Positions 16,636 to 24,667 of a stretch of DNA of 64,000 nt are shown here, one piece after another. The stretch lies in the NCBI RefSeq assembly GCF_001021385.1, contig NZ_CP011773.1, positions 1,984,001 through 2,048,000 on the forward strand. Reading direction: 5' to 3'. Made by a program: the position numbers and the translations under genes. How positions within the stretch are numbered: the first letter of the stretch is position 1; every line of letters starts with the position of its first letter. Under the pieces are notes generated by a model that saw nothing but the letters and a program-made list of their open reading frames with translations, searched no databases and was not told where the DNA came from. Origin of the DNA: Mycobacterium sp. EPa45 (lineage in GTDB: Bacteria; Actinomycetota; Actinomycetes; Mycobacteriales; Mycobacteriaceae).

Positions 16636-18069
16636 ATGCATCTGAGCAAGTGGATCAAGCTGCAACTCTGCATTTTTGCGATCGTCACGGTGGTTGCCGG
16701 CGCGGTCATGGTGTTCGGTTACATCGACGTCCCGGCCATGCTGGGTGTCGGGAGATATACAGTCACGATGCAACTTCCGCAAACAGGCGGGCTGTATGAG
16801 GGCGCCAATGTGACATACCGCGGGACGGAGGTCGGCCGGGTCAGCGCCGTGACACTGACGGAGTCCGGAATTGATGCGAAGCTGTCGCTGCGGTCCGACC
16901 TGCGCATCCCGTCGGACGTGGATGCGCAGGTGCACAGCACATCCGCGATCGGTGAGCAATACGTCGCGCTGATACCTCGCATTGGGGGGACTCCGCCACT
17001 AAAGAACGGTGATGTCATCGACACGAACCGGACGTCGGTACCGCCGGACATCGGTGAACTGCTTGACGCGGCGAACCGCGGGTTGGAGGCCATACCGCGC
17101 GAGAACGTGAGAACTGTGATCGACGAAAGCTACTCGGCCATAGGAGGTTTGGGACCCGAACTGTCGCGCATCGTGAAGGGATCCACAAAGCTGGCGATCG
17201 ACGCTCACGACAACCTCGATCCATTGGTGTCACTGATCGACCATTCCGGGCCGGTCCTGGATTCGCAAGCACAATCCGCAGGCGCCATCCACGCGTGGGC
17301 CGCTCACCTGGCCGACCTGTCCAGTCAGCTCAAAGACAACGACCGGTCTCTTGCCGGACTTCTGAAGAGCGGCGCACAGGCGGCCGATCAAGCAGGCCAA
17401 CTGATGGATCGACTTCGTCCGAGCCTGCCGGTTCTGATGGCCAACCTCGCCGGCATCGGCCAGCTCGCGCTGACGTATCAGCCCGCGATCGAACAGTTGC
17501 TGGTGTTGATACCCATGGGGGTCCAGGTGATGGCGGCCGGGACGGTGGCCAACCGAGACAGCCAACATCCGGGATTGGTGTTGTCGTTCAATCTCAACCT
17601 CAATCTCCCGCCACCATGCACCACAGGCTATCTGCCTGCCCAACAGCAGCGGATTCCCTCCATGGTCGATACACCTGACCGAACGGCCGATGATCTGTAT
17701 TGCCGCATACCCCAGGACTCTTGGGTGGCGGTCCGTGGAGCGCGCAATCTGCCGTGCCTGACCAACCCGGGGAAGCGGGCGCCGACAGCGAGAATGTGCC
17801 GAAGTGACGAGCAATACGTACCACTCAACGACGGGTTCAACTGGAAGGGTGATCCGAACGGAACGCTGAGCGGTCAAAGCATTCCCCAGCCGCCGCCGGA
17901 TTCGGCGCAGCAGGTGCCCGTAGGGCAGGCTCCGCCGATCGCCGTTGCCTACTACGATCCCACGACCGGTAATTATGTCGGACCAGATGGCCTGAACTAC
18001 ACCCAGTCAGATCTGGTCGCGCACAGCGGACCTCGAACATGGCAGAGCATGCTCGTCCCGACCCCGTGA
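16636..18069 (+). CDS. mceF: MCE family protein MceF
   Basis: 477 residues from ATG 16636, one base after the mceE stop. Anchor LQLCIFAIVTVVAGAVMVFGY, MCE domain (YTVTMQLPQTGGLYEGANVTY, TEVGRVSAV, TSAIGEQYVALIP), helical section, and a C-terminal part with several cysteines (NLPPPCTTGYL, LYCRIP, RNLPCLT, ARMCRSD). Last gene of the operon. No mam/mas accessory genes follow; the next gene is convergent. Confidence 0.92.
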   Translation: MHLSKWIKLQLCIFAIVTVVAGAVMVFGYIDVPAMLGVGRYTVTMQLPQTGGLYEGANVTYRGTEVGRVSAVTLTESGIDAKLSLRSDLRIPSDVDAQVHSTSAIGEQYVALIPRIGGTPPLKNGDVIDTNRTSVPPDIGELLDAANRGLEAIPRENVRTVIDESYSAIGGLGPELSRIVKGSTKLAIDAHDNLDPLVSLIDHSGPVLDSQAQSAGAIHAWAAHLADLSSQLKDNDRSLAGLLKSGAQAADQAGQLMDRLRPSLPVLMANLAGIGQLALTYQPAIEQLLVLIPMGVQVMAAGTVANRDSQHPGLVLSFNLNLNLPPPCTTGYLPAQQQRIPSMVDTPDRTADDLYCRIPQDSWVAVRGARNLPCLTNPGKRAPTARMCRSDEQYVPLNDGFNWKGDPNGTLSGQSIPQPPPDSAQQVPVGQAPPIAVAYYDPTTGNYVGPDGLNYTQSDLVAHSGPRTWQSMLVPTP

Positions 18070-18089
18070 ACCGGATCAGGAACAGGCGG

Positions 18090-18743
18090 TCAGGCCGATG
18101 TCTCTTCGGCGCCTCGCCGGTAGGCGTCGTTCGCCGTAACACCGTAAAGGAAGCTCCGGATTCGTTCGGCGAACACCTCTTTCACCGTCAGATCGTTGAC
18201 TTTGATCGCCTCGGCGAGGTGAGGATATTTCTCGGCATCGAATGGGGGAAACAGAACGTTCCGTCCGCGGGGCATCCGGACCGCCTCGGACAGAACGGCG
18301 CCCACGCAGAGTGTCTCCATCCCGTCCAGGATCTGCGCGTGCAGGTGGACGGGTACACCTGATTCGGTGAGGAAGCGGGCGGCGTCTTCGAAGCTGCCGA
18401 TGAGCGTCTCGCGCGGGAGATGCTCGATCAGGATCGACGCCGCGTTGCGGTGGCGCAGCACGGACTGCCGGAAATTCAGTGCGAGACTGACGAAGTACTC
18501 CGGCCAGTCCGGTCCTGGCGCGCGCCGCGGTTTGATGACCGATTTGCCGGCGATATGACGAGCGACCGCAATCAAAATCTCGTTCTTGTCGGCAAAGTGG
18601 TGGTAGAGCGACGGGGCTCGCACCCCGAGGTGCGCGGCGAGGCGAGGCAAACTGAATGCGTTGAGTCCCTCGGAATCGATGATCTCGATTGACGCCTCGA
18701 CTGCGGCGGCACGGCTGATCAGCGGCTTGGATGGTCGCGGCAT
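18090..18743 (-). CDS. TetR family regulator of the mce/catabolic locus (proposed)
   Basis: 217 residues. N-terminal helix-turn-helix (about 10-55: AVEASIEIIDSEGLNAFSL, PRLAAHLGVRAPSLYHHFAD) and a long C-terminal ligand domain of the TetR_C_1 kind. It is the last gene of the minus-strand arm (CaiB, ALDH, ALDH, TetR), convergent with mceF, and the only regulator inside 8.7-32.3 kb. It is therefore the natural candidate to bind the four shared inverted repeats and respond to the imported compound or its CoA ester. That link is inferred from position only. A perfect palindrome GGTGATCACC lies 74 bases upstream. Confidence 0.88.
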   Translation of the reverse strand: MPRPSKPLISRAAAVEASIEIIDSEGLNAFSLPRLAAHLGVRAPSLYHHFADKNEILIAVARHIAGKSVIKPRRAPGPDWPEYFVSLALNFRQSVLRHRNAASILIEHLPRETLIGSFEDAARFLTESGVPVHLHAQILDGMETLCVGAVLSEAVRMPRGRNVLFPPFDAEKYPHLAEAIKVNDLTVKEVFAERIRSFLYGVTANDAYRRGAEETSA

Positions 18744-18816
18744 GTCAGCGCGCCCCGAATCCGCGGGCAGACCGCGGAGTCCCTCGTCGCATGTGGGTCA
18801 CTATACCGAGCGCAGG

Positions 18817-18826
18817 GGTGATCACC
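18817..18826. promoter_or_regulatory. Palindrome GGTGATCACC upstream of TetR gene
   Basis: A perfect 10-base palindrome that overlaps the stop codon of the upstream aldehyde dehydrogenase gene. It is flanked by TATACC (18802-18807) and GGTATC (18829-18834), which are themselves nearly inverted. It could be a second, separate operator for the TetR gene; it does not fit the four-site motif. Confidence 0.3.
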
Positions 18827-20348
18827 GTGGTATCTTGCCCGTCCTGGCCAGGCGGCGCCGCCAGTCATGCGCGCCGAGGAGGCGGACGGCACGTGCAATC
18901 AGACGCGCACGTGCCGGAACGACTGGATACCAAAGTGGCTCAGACTTCATCGCGATCCGCTCCTCGACCACCGACTGCTGCCGGCAATACTTGAGCACGC
19001 CTTGTGCCCCGCCGAAACGGGTACCGAGACCGGAATTCTTCCAGCCGCCCATCGGTAGTGGCAGTTGGAAAGTCGCGACAAGCGCGTTGTTGATCGAGAC
19101 CGATCCAGCCTCGATCCGACGCGACAATCTGTCGGCCTTTGCTCGGTCCCGGGTCCAAATGCTGGAGCTCAGACCATATTCGGAGTCGTTGGCCAAGGCG
19201 ATCGCTTCGTCGGCGTCGGCTACCCGCATGACAGCCACGGTCGGCCCGAATGTCTCCTCCCGCATACAGCGCATGGTGTGGTCGACATCAACCAGAACTG
19301 TCGGCTCGAAGCAGTTGCCCTGCCGCCGTTTGCCTCCCACCACAACGCGGGCACCTTTGGCGACCGCGTCCTCGACGTGCTCTGCGACGATGTCCAATTG
19401 GGTGGCGGTCACCATGGCGCCGATATCGGAAGAAAAGCTGCCGGGAGCGTCCATGCCCTGGCGAAGTGCGCTCACCTTGCGGGTGAGCAGTGACACGAAC
19501 TCTTCGTAGACCGGTGTTTCGACGTAGATCCGTTCGACACCGATACACGCTTGACCGGAGTTCGTCATCGCACCCCACACCGCGCCGGCGGCCGCGCGTT
19601 CGAGATCGGCATCAGCCAGGACGATACATGCGTCCTTGCCGCCGAGCTCGAGGCTGCACGGGATCAACCGTTCGGCACAGCGCACGGCGATCGCCCGGCC
19701 GGTGCGTACCGAGCCGGTGAACATGATCATGTCGGCTTGATCCACCACCGCAGCTCCGGTGGCGCCGCCGCCGTTGGCGACCGCGAGAATTGGGGGAGCC
19801 CCAATTTCCTCGCGCCAGCCGCGAACCGCTTCCGTCCACGTCAGCGGAGTGACCTCGGAGGGCTTGCACACCACTGCGGCACCAGCGACCAAGGCGCCGA
19901 CCACGTCCATCATCGGACCCGCCAGCGGACCGTTCCATGGCGTGATCAGTCCCACGAGTTGATGTGGCCGGACCTGAACCCGCAATCTGCGCAGCGCGTT
20001 CGCCGGACCCGCCGGCTTGACGCGCCGGTCCGCCAGGAATTGTTCGGCGTGCTTGGTGTAGTAGTTGATCACGTCGACGGCTACCGACATCTCGAGTGAG
20101 GCGTCCGCCCACGACTTGCCGGTCTCCTGTTGAATCAACCTCAGCAGGCGTTGCTCGTTGTCGAGTAACCAATCAAGCCAGCGCAGCAAGTGAGCACCTC
20201 GGCCGCGCGGACCCATCTCCTCCCATGCCGGTTGGGCCTCGCGCAGCTCCGCGCAGAGGGCAGCGACCTGCTCCGCGTCGACATCGGGGACGTCGCCGAT
20301 CGCCGTGCCGTCGGTAGGGCGCCGCACAGTGATCATCGGCCCAGGCAT
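18822..20348 (-). CDS. Aldehyde dehydrogenase family protein (ALDH1 of locus)
   Basis: 508 residues from ATG 20348. Catalytic residues are all visible: Asn139 in TPWNG, Lys162 in CKPSEVTP, Glu234 in LELGGKDAC, and nucleophile Cys268 in NSGQACIG. The C-terminus carries a basic extension of about 40 residues (LIARAVRLLGAHDWRRRLAR). It oxidises an aldehyde to an acid with NAD(P)+. Operator site C lies 31 bases upstream, overlapping the end of the second ALDH gene, so this gene may have its own promoter within the operon. Likely step: converting an aldehyde made by the P450 or aldolase into the acid used by the ligase or CoA-transferase. Confidence 0.92.
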   Translation of the reverse strand: MPGPMITVRRPTDGTAIGDVPDVDAEQVAALCAELREAQPAWEEMGPRGRGAHLLRWLDWLLDNEQRLLRLIQQETGKSWADASLEMSVAVDVINYYTKHAEQFLADRRVKPAGPANALRRLRVQVRPHQLVGLITPWNGPLAGPMMDVVGALVAGAAVVCKPSEVTPLTWTEAVRGWREEIGAPPILAVANGGGATGAAVVDQADMIMFTGSVRTGRAIAVRCAERLIPCSLELGGKDACIVLADADLERAAAGAVWGAMTNSGQACIGVERIYVETPVYEEFVSLLTRKVSALRQGMDAPGSFSSDIGAMVTATQLDIVAEHVEDAVAKGARVVVGGKRRQGNCFEPTVLVDVDHTMRCMREETFGPTVAVMRVADADEAIALANDSEYGLSSSIWTRDRAKADRLSRRIEAGSVSINNALVATFQLPLPMGGWKNSGLGTRFGGAQGVLKYCRQQSVVEERIAMKSEPLWYPVVPARARLIARAVRLLGAHDWRRRLARTGKIPR

Positions 20349-20378
20349 GAGCGCTCCGTTGCTTTCGTCTTTAGCGGA

Positions 20379-20399
20379 TAATCTAACATCGTAAGATTT
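20379..20399. promoter_or_regulatory. Operator site C upstream of ALDH1
   Basis: TAATCT-N9-AGATTT; the inner five bases AATCT/AGATT form a perfect inverted repeat with the same nine-base spacing as sites A, B and D. The spacer also ends in CGTA, as in site B (site A ends GTGTA). It overlaps the stop codon of ALDH2. No clear -35/-10 pair is visible for the minus strand, so its promoter role is less certain than at A and B. Confidence 0.5.
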
Positions 20400-21882
20400 A
20401 CAGACTCTGTGGCGCAATGGCTGCGGCCGTCCCTCCGCCGGCCGGACCCACACGATAGATGGACTTGAGCACCTGGTAGGCCGCTAATCCTTCGGGTCCC
20501 AACTCACGGCCCAGGCCGCTGGCCTTCACGCCTCCGAACGGTGACCGGATGTCGAGTTGGTAGTCATTGACTCCCACCGACCCGGTGCGGATGGCGCGGG
20601 CAATGTTGGTCGCGCGTTCGGAATCCTTCGACCACACCGTTCCTGCCAGTCCGAAGTCGGAGTCGTTGGCAATCGCGATGGCTTCCTCATCGTCGCGATA
20701 GGGGATGAGGACCACGACGGGCCCGAAGATCTCCTCCTGCGCGAGGCGGTCCGCATTGCCGACTTCGGCGAATACGGTGGGTGCCACGAACCATCCGCGA
20801 GGATGATCCCGCGGGGCCTTGCCTCCGGCCACGAGTTTGGCGCCGCCGGCGATCCCCGCTGTTATGTAGCCGAGCACGCGATCTCGCTGTGCCGCGCTGA
20901 CCAATGGGCCCACCTCGGTGCAGTCGTCCAGTGGATCGCCGACGATCAGATTGTCGGCGAGTGCGGCGATGGCATCGACGAATTCGCCGTAGCGGGAATG
21001 TGGTACCAGTATCCGCGAGCTCAGATGACAGGTCTGTCCGTTGTTGGCAAACGACGCCGAACGTAGCCCGGCGATGGTGAGGTCCGCATCGGCGTCGTCG
21101 AGGATGACAGCCGCGGACTTGCCCCCGAGTTCGAGGGTGACCGGCCGAATGAGCTGCCCGCACGCCGCGCCGATGGCACGCCCGGCCGTTGTGGATCCCG
21201 TGAATGCCACCTTGTCGACGCCCGGGTGGCTCACCAGGTGTGCACCCGCAGCCGCATCGCCGGGTACCACGCTGAGTACGCCAGGCGGGAGGCCGACCGC
21301 CATGGCAGCCTCCGCGAAAACGAGAGCGTCCAAGGCGGTTTCGAGCGCAGGCTTGAGTACCACGCGGCAGCCGGCGGCGAGCGCGGGTGCCAACTTCATC
21401 ACTGCCAGGGCCTGCGGGTAGTTCCACGGCGTGATGGCGGCAACGACTCCGACCGGTTCTCGCCGGACGATCGTGTGACCGATGAGCGCGGGTCGGATCT
21501 CCTCGACTTCGTTGTTGGCAACGAGCTTCGCGTAATAGCCGACCAACGCCGACGGAAACGCGCCGTTGGCGCCCCGGGACAGAGAGATCGGCATGCCGTT
21601 CTCACGGCTGACCAAGGTTGCGGTGGTGGAGGCGCGGGCCCCGAGAGCAGCGGCGAAACGCCTCAGGATGTCCACACGCTCGGCGGGCTCGGTGGCCGAC
21701 CACGCTCGTGCCTGGGGGCCGTGAGCGGCGGCGACTGCGTCATCGATGTCCTTCGTGTCCGCACAGCCGGCGGTGCCCAGCACTTCTTCGGTCGCTGCCT
21801 CGAACACCGGAGCGGCGGCACTCGCCGGCCGCAACTTCCCTCCGACGAACAGCGTCCCGGTGGTGAAATCGGCGGTCATCAT
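20398..21882 (-). CDS. Aldehyde dehydrogenase family protein (ALDH2 of locus)
   Basis: 494 residues from ATG 21882, which overlaps the CaiB stop in ATGA. Catalytic set: Asn154 in TPWNYPQ, Lys177 in LKPALET, Glu251 in LELGGKSAA, Cys285 in NNGQTCHL. It is clearly different in sequence from the neighbouring ALDH1, so the two probably act on different aldehydes or with different cofactors rather than being a recent duplication. Co-transcribed with the CoA-transferase. Confidence 0.92.
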   Translation of the reverse strand: MMTADFTTGTLFVGGKLRPASAAAPVFEAATEEVLGTAGCADTKDIDDAVAAAHGPQARAWSATEPAERVDILRRFAAALGARASTTATLVSRENGMPISLSRGANGAFPSALVGYYAKLVANNEVEEIRPALIGHTIVRREPVGVVAAITPWNYPQALAVMKLAPALAAGCRVVLKPALETALDALVFAEAAMAVGLPPGVLSVVPGDAAAGAHLVSHPGVDKVAFTGSTTAGRAIGAACGQLIRPVTLELGGKSAAVILDDADADLTIAGLRSASFANNGQTCHLSSRILVPHSRYGEFVDAIAALADNLIVGDPLDDCTEVGPLVSAAQRDRVLGYITAGIAGGAKLVAGGKAPRDHPRGWFVAPTVFAEVGNADRLAQEEIFGPVVVLIPYRDDEEAIAIANDSDFGLAGTVWSKDSERATNIARAIRTGSVGVNDYQLDIRSPFGGVKASGLGRELGPEGLAAYQVLKSIYRVGPAGGGTAAAIAPQSL

Positions 21883-24284
21883 TGATGTCCTTCAGTCGTC
21901 GGTGCGGCGTACAAGACACCGCCTTCGATGAGTTGCTCGACGGCATCGGGGCTCAGCGACAGCATCTTTCGGGCCACCTCTCGGGTGTGCTCGCCGAGCA
22001 GCGGCGCCGGTCGGAGCTCCGCTGCCGCGATATGGCGGTACACCGCGGGCCGAGTCTCGGTGGGCAGTGCGACGTCTAACAGCGGATGTTGCATCTCGAC
22101 GTAAAGCCCGCGGTGGCAGACCTGTGGATCGGTGAGCACGTCTGCGCCCCGATACATCGGCCCCGCCGGCACGCCGATCTCCTGAAGCTTCCTGGCGGTG
22201 TCCAGAGGTGACCGTGCGCGGGTGTAAGCGCTCACGATCTCGCGGAGCTCGCGGCGCGCCGCCCATCGGCCGGCCGCGGTGGTGAATCGGGGATCGTCGG
22301 CCAGCTCGTCCTGCCCGAGTGCCGTTGCGATGGCGGGCCAGTCGGCCTCTGGGCCGATCGTAACCGCACACCATTCGTCATCGCCCTGGCATGGGTACAC
22401 GCCGTGCACGCTGGAATCGCCCCCGACCGGTGCGCCGGCCTGCTGCCCCCACAGCGATGCGTACAGGACGTCGAGCTGACTGACCGCGGTCTCAGCTTGT
22501 GAGAGGTGAATGTGGGCGCCGACCGCCGCACGGTCTCTTCTGATGAGTGCGGCCAGCGTCGCGATGGCGGCCAGGCGGGCGACGAGATGGTCGGGGAAAA
22601 CTGTTACGGCATCGTGGAACTGGTGCCATGTATCCGAATCTGAGAGTTCATCTCGCCAGAGGTGGCTGATGCCGGTAGACGAGCGCACCAGCGGTCCGTA
22701 CCCCATCCGTGTGCTCCACGGACCGGTGTCCCCGTAGGCGCTGCTCTCGGTCAGGACGATCCGCGGGTTGAACCGCTGAAGCGTGCTGTACGACAGGCCG
22801 AGAGACGCGAGTGTTCCCGGCTTGAAATTGGCGAATACTGCGTCGGCCTGGCTGACGAGCTCACCGAAAAGCGCAGTCCCGCAGTCGGTGCGCAAGTCGA
22901 CGCCGAATGCGGCCTGGTTGCGGTGGGTCCACGCGAATGATTCGCTGATCGACTGACCTGGCCTGCCCTGCCGCAAGCCATCGGGATAAGAGGGACTTTC
23001 GACTTTGATCACATCGGCGCCCAGGTCACTGAAGAGTCGCCCCAGCTCGCCACCGGCGACGATGACACCAAGATCGAGAATGGTGAGGCCGCTCAGGGGT
23101 CGGCCGCCGGTGGTTTCGGTCAGCACGGGGGTGGGCCCGGTGAGCCATGCGGCCTCGCTGCTGCCCGCTGCGGGTGCCGGCCACCGGATCCCGGCGCGGT
23201 GGCCATCGATCACGATGCAACCGTTCGGAACCGTGAGCCCAGTCGCGTCGTCGAGGTCGACCGTTGTCCATGCGCCGGTGGCCTCAAAGTGGTCTGCGCA
23301 CAACACTTCACGCGGCGGCAGAACCGCGGCGATTGGTATTCCGCGTTCAGTGCCCGACGCGACCAACTGCGCCATGGTGCGGGAACGGAAAAGCGTGGCG
23401 ATGGCGGCACCGATTCGGTCGAAGGCGGCCGCCCGGGCGGCGATCGTGTCGAAGCGCGGGTCGAGAAACTCGGCGGGCTCACCCAGCCACGCCCGCATGG
23501 CCCGCCATTGGCGGGGGGCGAGGATACAGATGCGTACCCACCCGTCCCGGCAGGCGAAGATCGGGTAGGAGTCCTGGCCGTTGGGGCGGCCGCGCCTCGG
23601 ATTGTTGATTCCTCGAGCCACTGCGGCTTGGCCGTGGGAGCCGAACGGGGGGTCCAATGCCTGGAGGACCCCTTCGTATCGTGAGAAGTCGACATGATCA
23701 CCGCGTCCGCTGTGGATGCGGTGATAGTGAGCGACCAGAACGGCCCAGGCGGCCTGAGCGGCGGCGGTCGCCGACGCGATGCCGTCCGGTGGCAGGACCG
23801 GCGCTCCACCCGGCGGACCGGATCGCGACAACACCGATGACATCGCATACAGCACCGGGTCGGAGGCCGTCCAGCCCGCCAGTGGGCCAGCCGTGCCGAA
23901 GTCGGTGATGATCATGGTGACCACGTGTGGGTACCGGTCCGCGAGCTCGGCGCACGATGTACCGAATAGCGCTGCTTGACCGGGGATTCCACTGTCCATG
24001 ACGATGTCGGCGCTCGCGACCTGATCGAAGAATCGTGAGCGGTCACCGCGGACGTCGCCGTCGAGAACGACGCTGCGCTTGTTGGCATTGCGGAGTGTGA
24101 AGGGCAGGCTCTGCGTTCCGATGGATGGTGATTCACGCCGCGATGGTGAGCCGCCCGGGGGTTCGACCATGAGGACGTCCGCGCCGAGATCGGCGAGGAT
24201 GCGCGCGGTTTGAGCTGCGGGCCCGACGGTGAGGTCGAGAACCCGCACGCCGCTCAGTGGAGAGTCGGACATCAGCACGCCCAT
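21879..24284 (-). CDS. Tandem CaiB/BaiF (family III) CoA-transferase
   Basis: 801 residues, twice the usual length, with two full family III CoA-transferase domains (about 8-380 and 395-800). Each opens with the Rossmann motif (LSGVRVLDLTVGPAAQT; LSGLTILDLGVIVAGGE) and has ADLGADVLMVEPP or SDLGADVIKVESP. The position of the catalytic Asp is D142 in the first half (ASDPVLYAMSS). The second half has Gly530 (MGYGPLVRSST) there, so only one half may be catalytic, a single-chain version of the interlocked dimer. It would move CoA onto the imported or oxidised acid, or act as a racemase. ATG 24272 is an alternative start. Confidence 0.9.
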   Translation of the reverse strand: MGVLMSDSPLSGVRVLDLTVGPAAQTARILADLGADVLMVEPPGGSPSRRESPSIGTQSLPFTLRNANKRSVVLDGDVRGDRSRFFDQVASADIVMDSGIPGQAALFGTSCAELADRYPHVVTMIITDFGTAGPLAGWTASDPVLYAMSSVLSRSGPPGGAPVLPPDGIASATAAAQAAWAVLVAHYHRIHSGRGDHVDFSRYEGVLQALDPPFGSHGQAAVARGINNPRRGRPNGQDSYPIFACRDGWVRICILAPRQWRAMRAWLGEPAEFLDPRFDTIAARAAAFDRIGAAIATLFRSRTMAQLVASGTERGIPIAAVLPPREVLCADHFEATGAWTTVDLDDATGLTVPNGCIVIDGHRAGIRWPAPAAGSSEAAWLTGPTPVLTETTGGRPLSGLTILDLGVIVAGGELGRLFSDLGADVIKVESPSYPDGLRQGRPGQSISESFAWTHRNQAAFGVDLRTDCGTALFGELVSQADAVFANFKPGTLASLGLSYSTLQRFNPRIVLTESSAYGDTGPWSTRMGYGPLVRSSTGISHLWRDELSDSDTWHQFHDAVTVFPDHLVARLAAIATLAALIRRDRAAVGAHIHLSQAETAVSQLDVLYASLWGQQAGAPVGGDSSVHGVYPCQGDDEWCAVTIGPEADWPAIATALGQDELADDPRFTTAAGRWAARRELREIVSAYTRARSPLDTARKLQEIGVPAGPMYRGADVLTDPQVCHRGLYVEMQHPLLDVALPTETRPAVYRHIAAAELRPAPLLGEHTREVARKMLSLSPDAVEQLIEGGVLYAAPTTEGHQ

Positions 24285-24341
24285 CGTCCTTCCTCGATCT
24301 GGACTGCGCCGTCAGGTTACGAAGACGGTGCAACATCCGCA

Positions 24342-24362
24342 ATACCTAATGGCTATAGTTTT
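24342..24362. promoter_or_regulatory. Operator site D between CaiB and ferredoxin genes
   Basis: ATACCT-N9-AGTTTT, same half-sites and nine-base spacing as A, B and C. On the plus strand a good -10 TATAGT (24354-24359) lies inside it, 37 bases ahead of the ferredoxin start. Being in the divergent gap, it could control both the minus arm (CaiB, ALDHs, TetR) and the plus arm. Confidence 0.6.
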
Positions 24363-24395
24363 ACTAACTGTGTCGAGCGAAGGAATTGGCGGCTG

Positions 24396-24596
24396 ATGAA
24401 AATCCGTTTGATCGGTTCGAAGTGCGCGGGGCATGCGCGGTGCTACGCCGTCTCGCCCGACCTGTTTCCCATCGACGACGAGGGCTTTTGCATGCTCGAA
24501 GAACGAACGGTTCACCCCGACGAGGTCGCCGCCGCGCAGGCCGGTGCGGCTGCCTGTCCAGAGCTGGCACTTGTCATCGAGGAAGGCGACGATTGA
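24396..24596 (+). CDS. 3Fe-4S type ferredoxin with CxxHxxC cluster motif
   Basis: 66 residues. Cluster ligands C10, C16 and C54 (CAGHARC and AACPEL). The second ligand position is His13 rather than Cys, a variation seen in P450-partner ferredoxins of mycobacteria. It would pass electrons to the cytochrome P450 encoded two genes downstream, and possibly to the Rieske oxygenase. No ferredoxin reductase gene is present in the window. The start follows GAAGGAATT. The SDR promoter overlaps the stop codon of this gene. Confidence 0.9.
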   Translation: MKIRLIGSKCAGHARCYAVSPDLFPIDDEGFCMLEERTVHPDEVAAAQAGAAACPELALVIEEGDD

Positions 24597-24622
24597 CGCG
24601 ATAAACCTACAGGCGTAAGGTT
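24593..24622 (+). promoter_or_regulatory. SDR/P450 operon promoter with operator site B
   Basis: TTGACG (24593-24598), 17-base spacer, TAAGGT (24616-24621): the same architecture as the mce promoter. The perfect repeat AAACCT-N9-AGGTTT (24603-24623) spans spacer and -10. The predicted transcript starts near 24628 and has a 40-base leader with GAGGAGAAAC before the SDR ATG. Confidence 0.7.
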
Positions 24623-24667
24623 TCACGAACTGTTGCAGGTCACGGGATCCTGAGTGCGAGGAGAAAC

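Noticed and set aside
8716..24623. Shared sites read as KstR or KstR2 operators
   Set aside because: The half-sites AACCT/AGGTT with nine bases between do not match the KstR-type palindromes I know, so a local regulator is a better guess.
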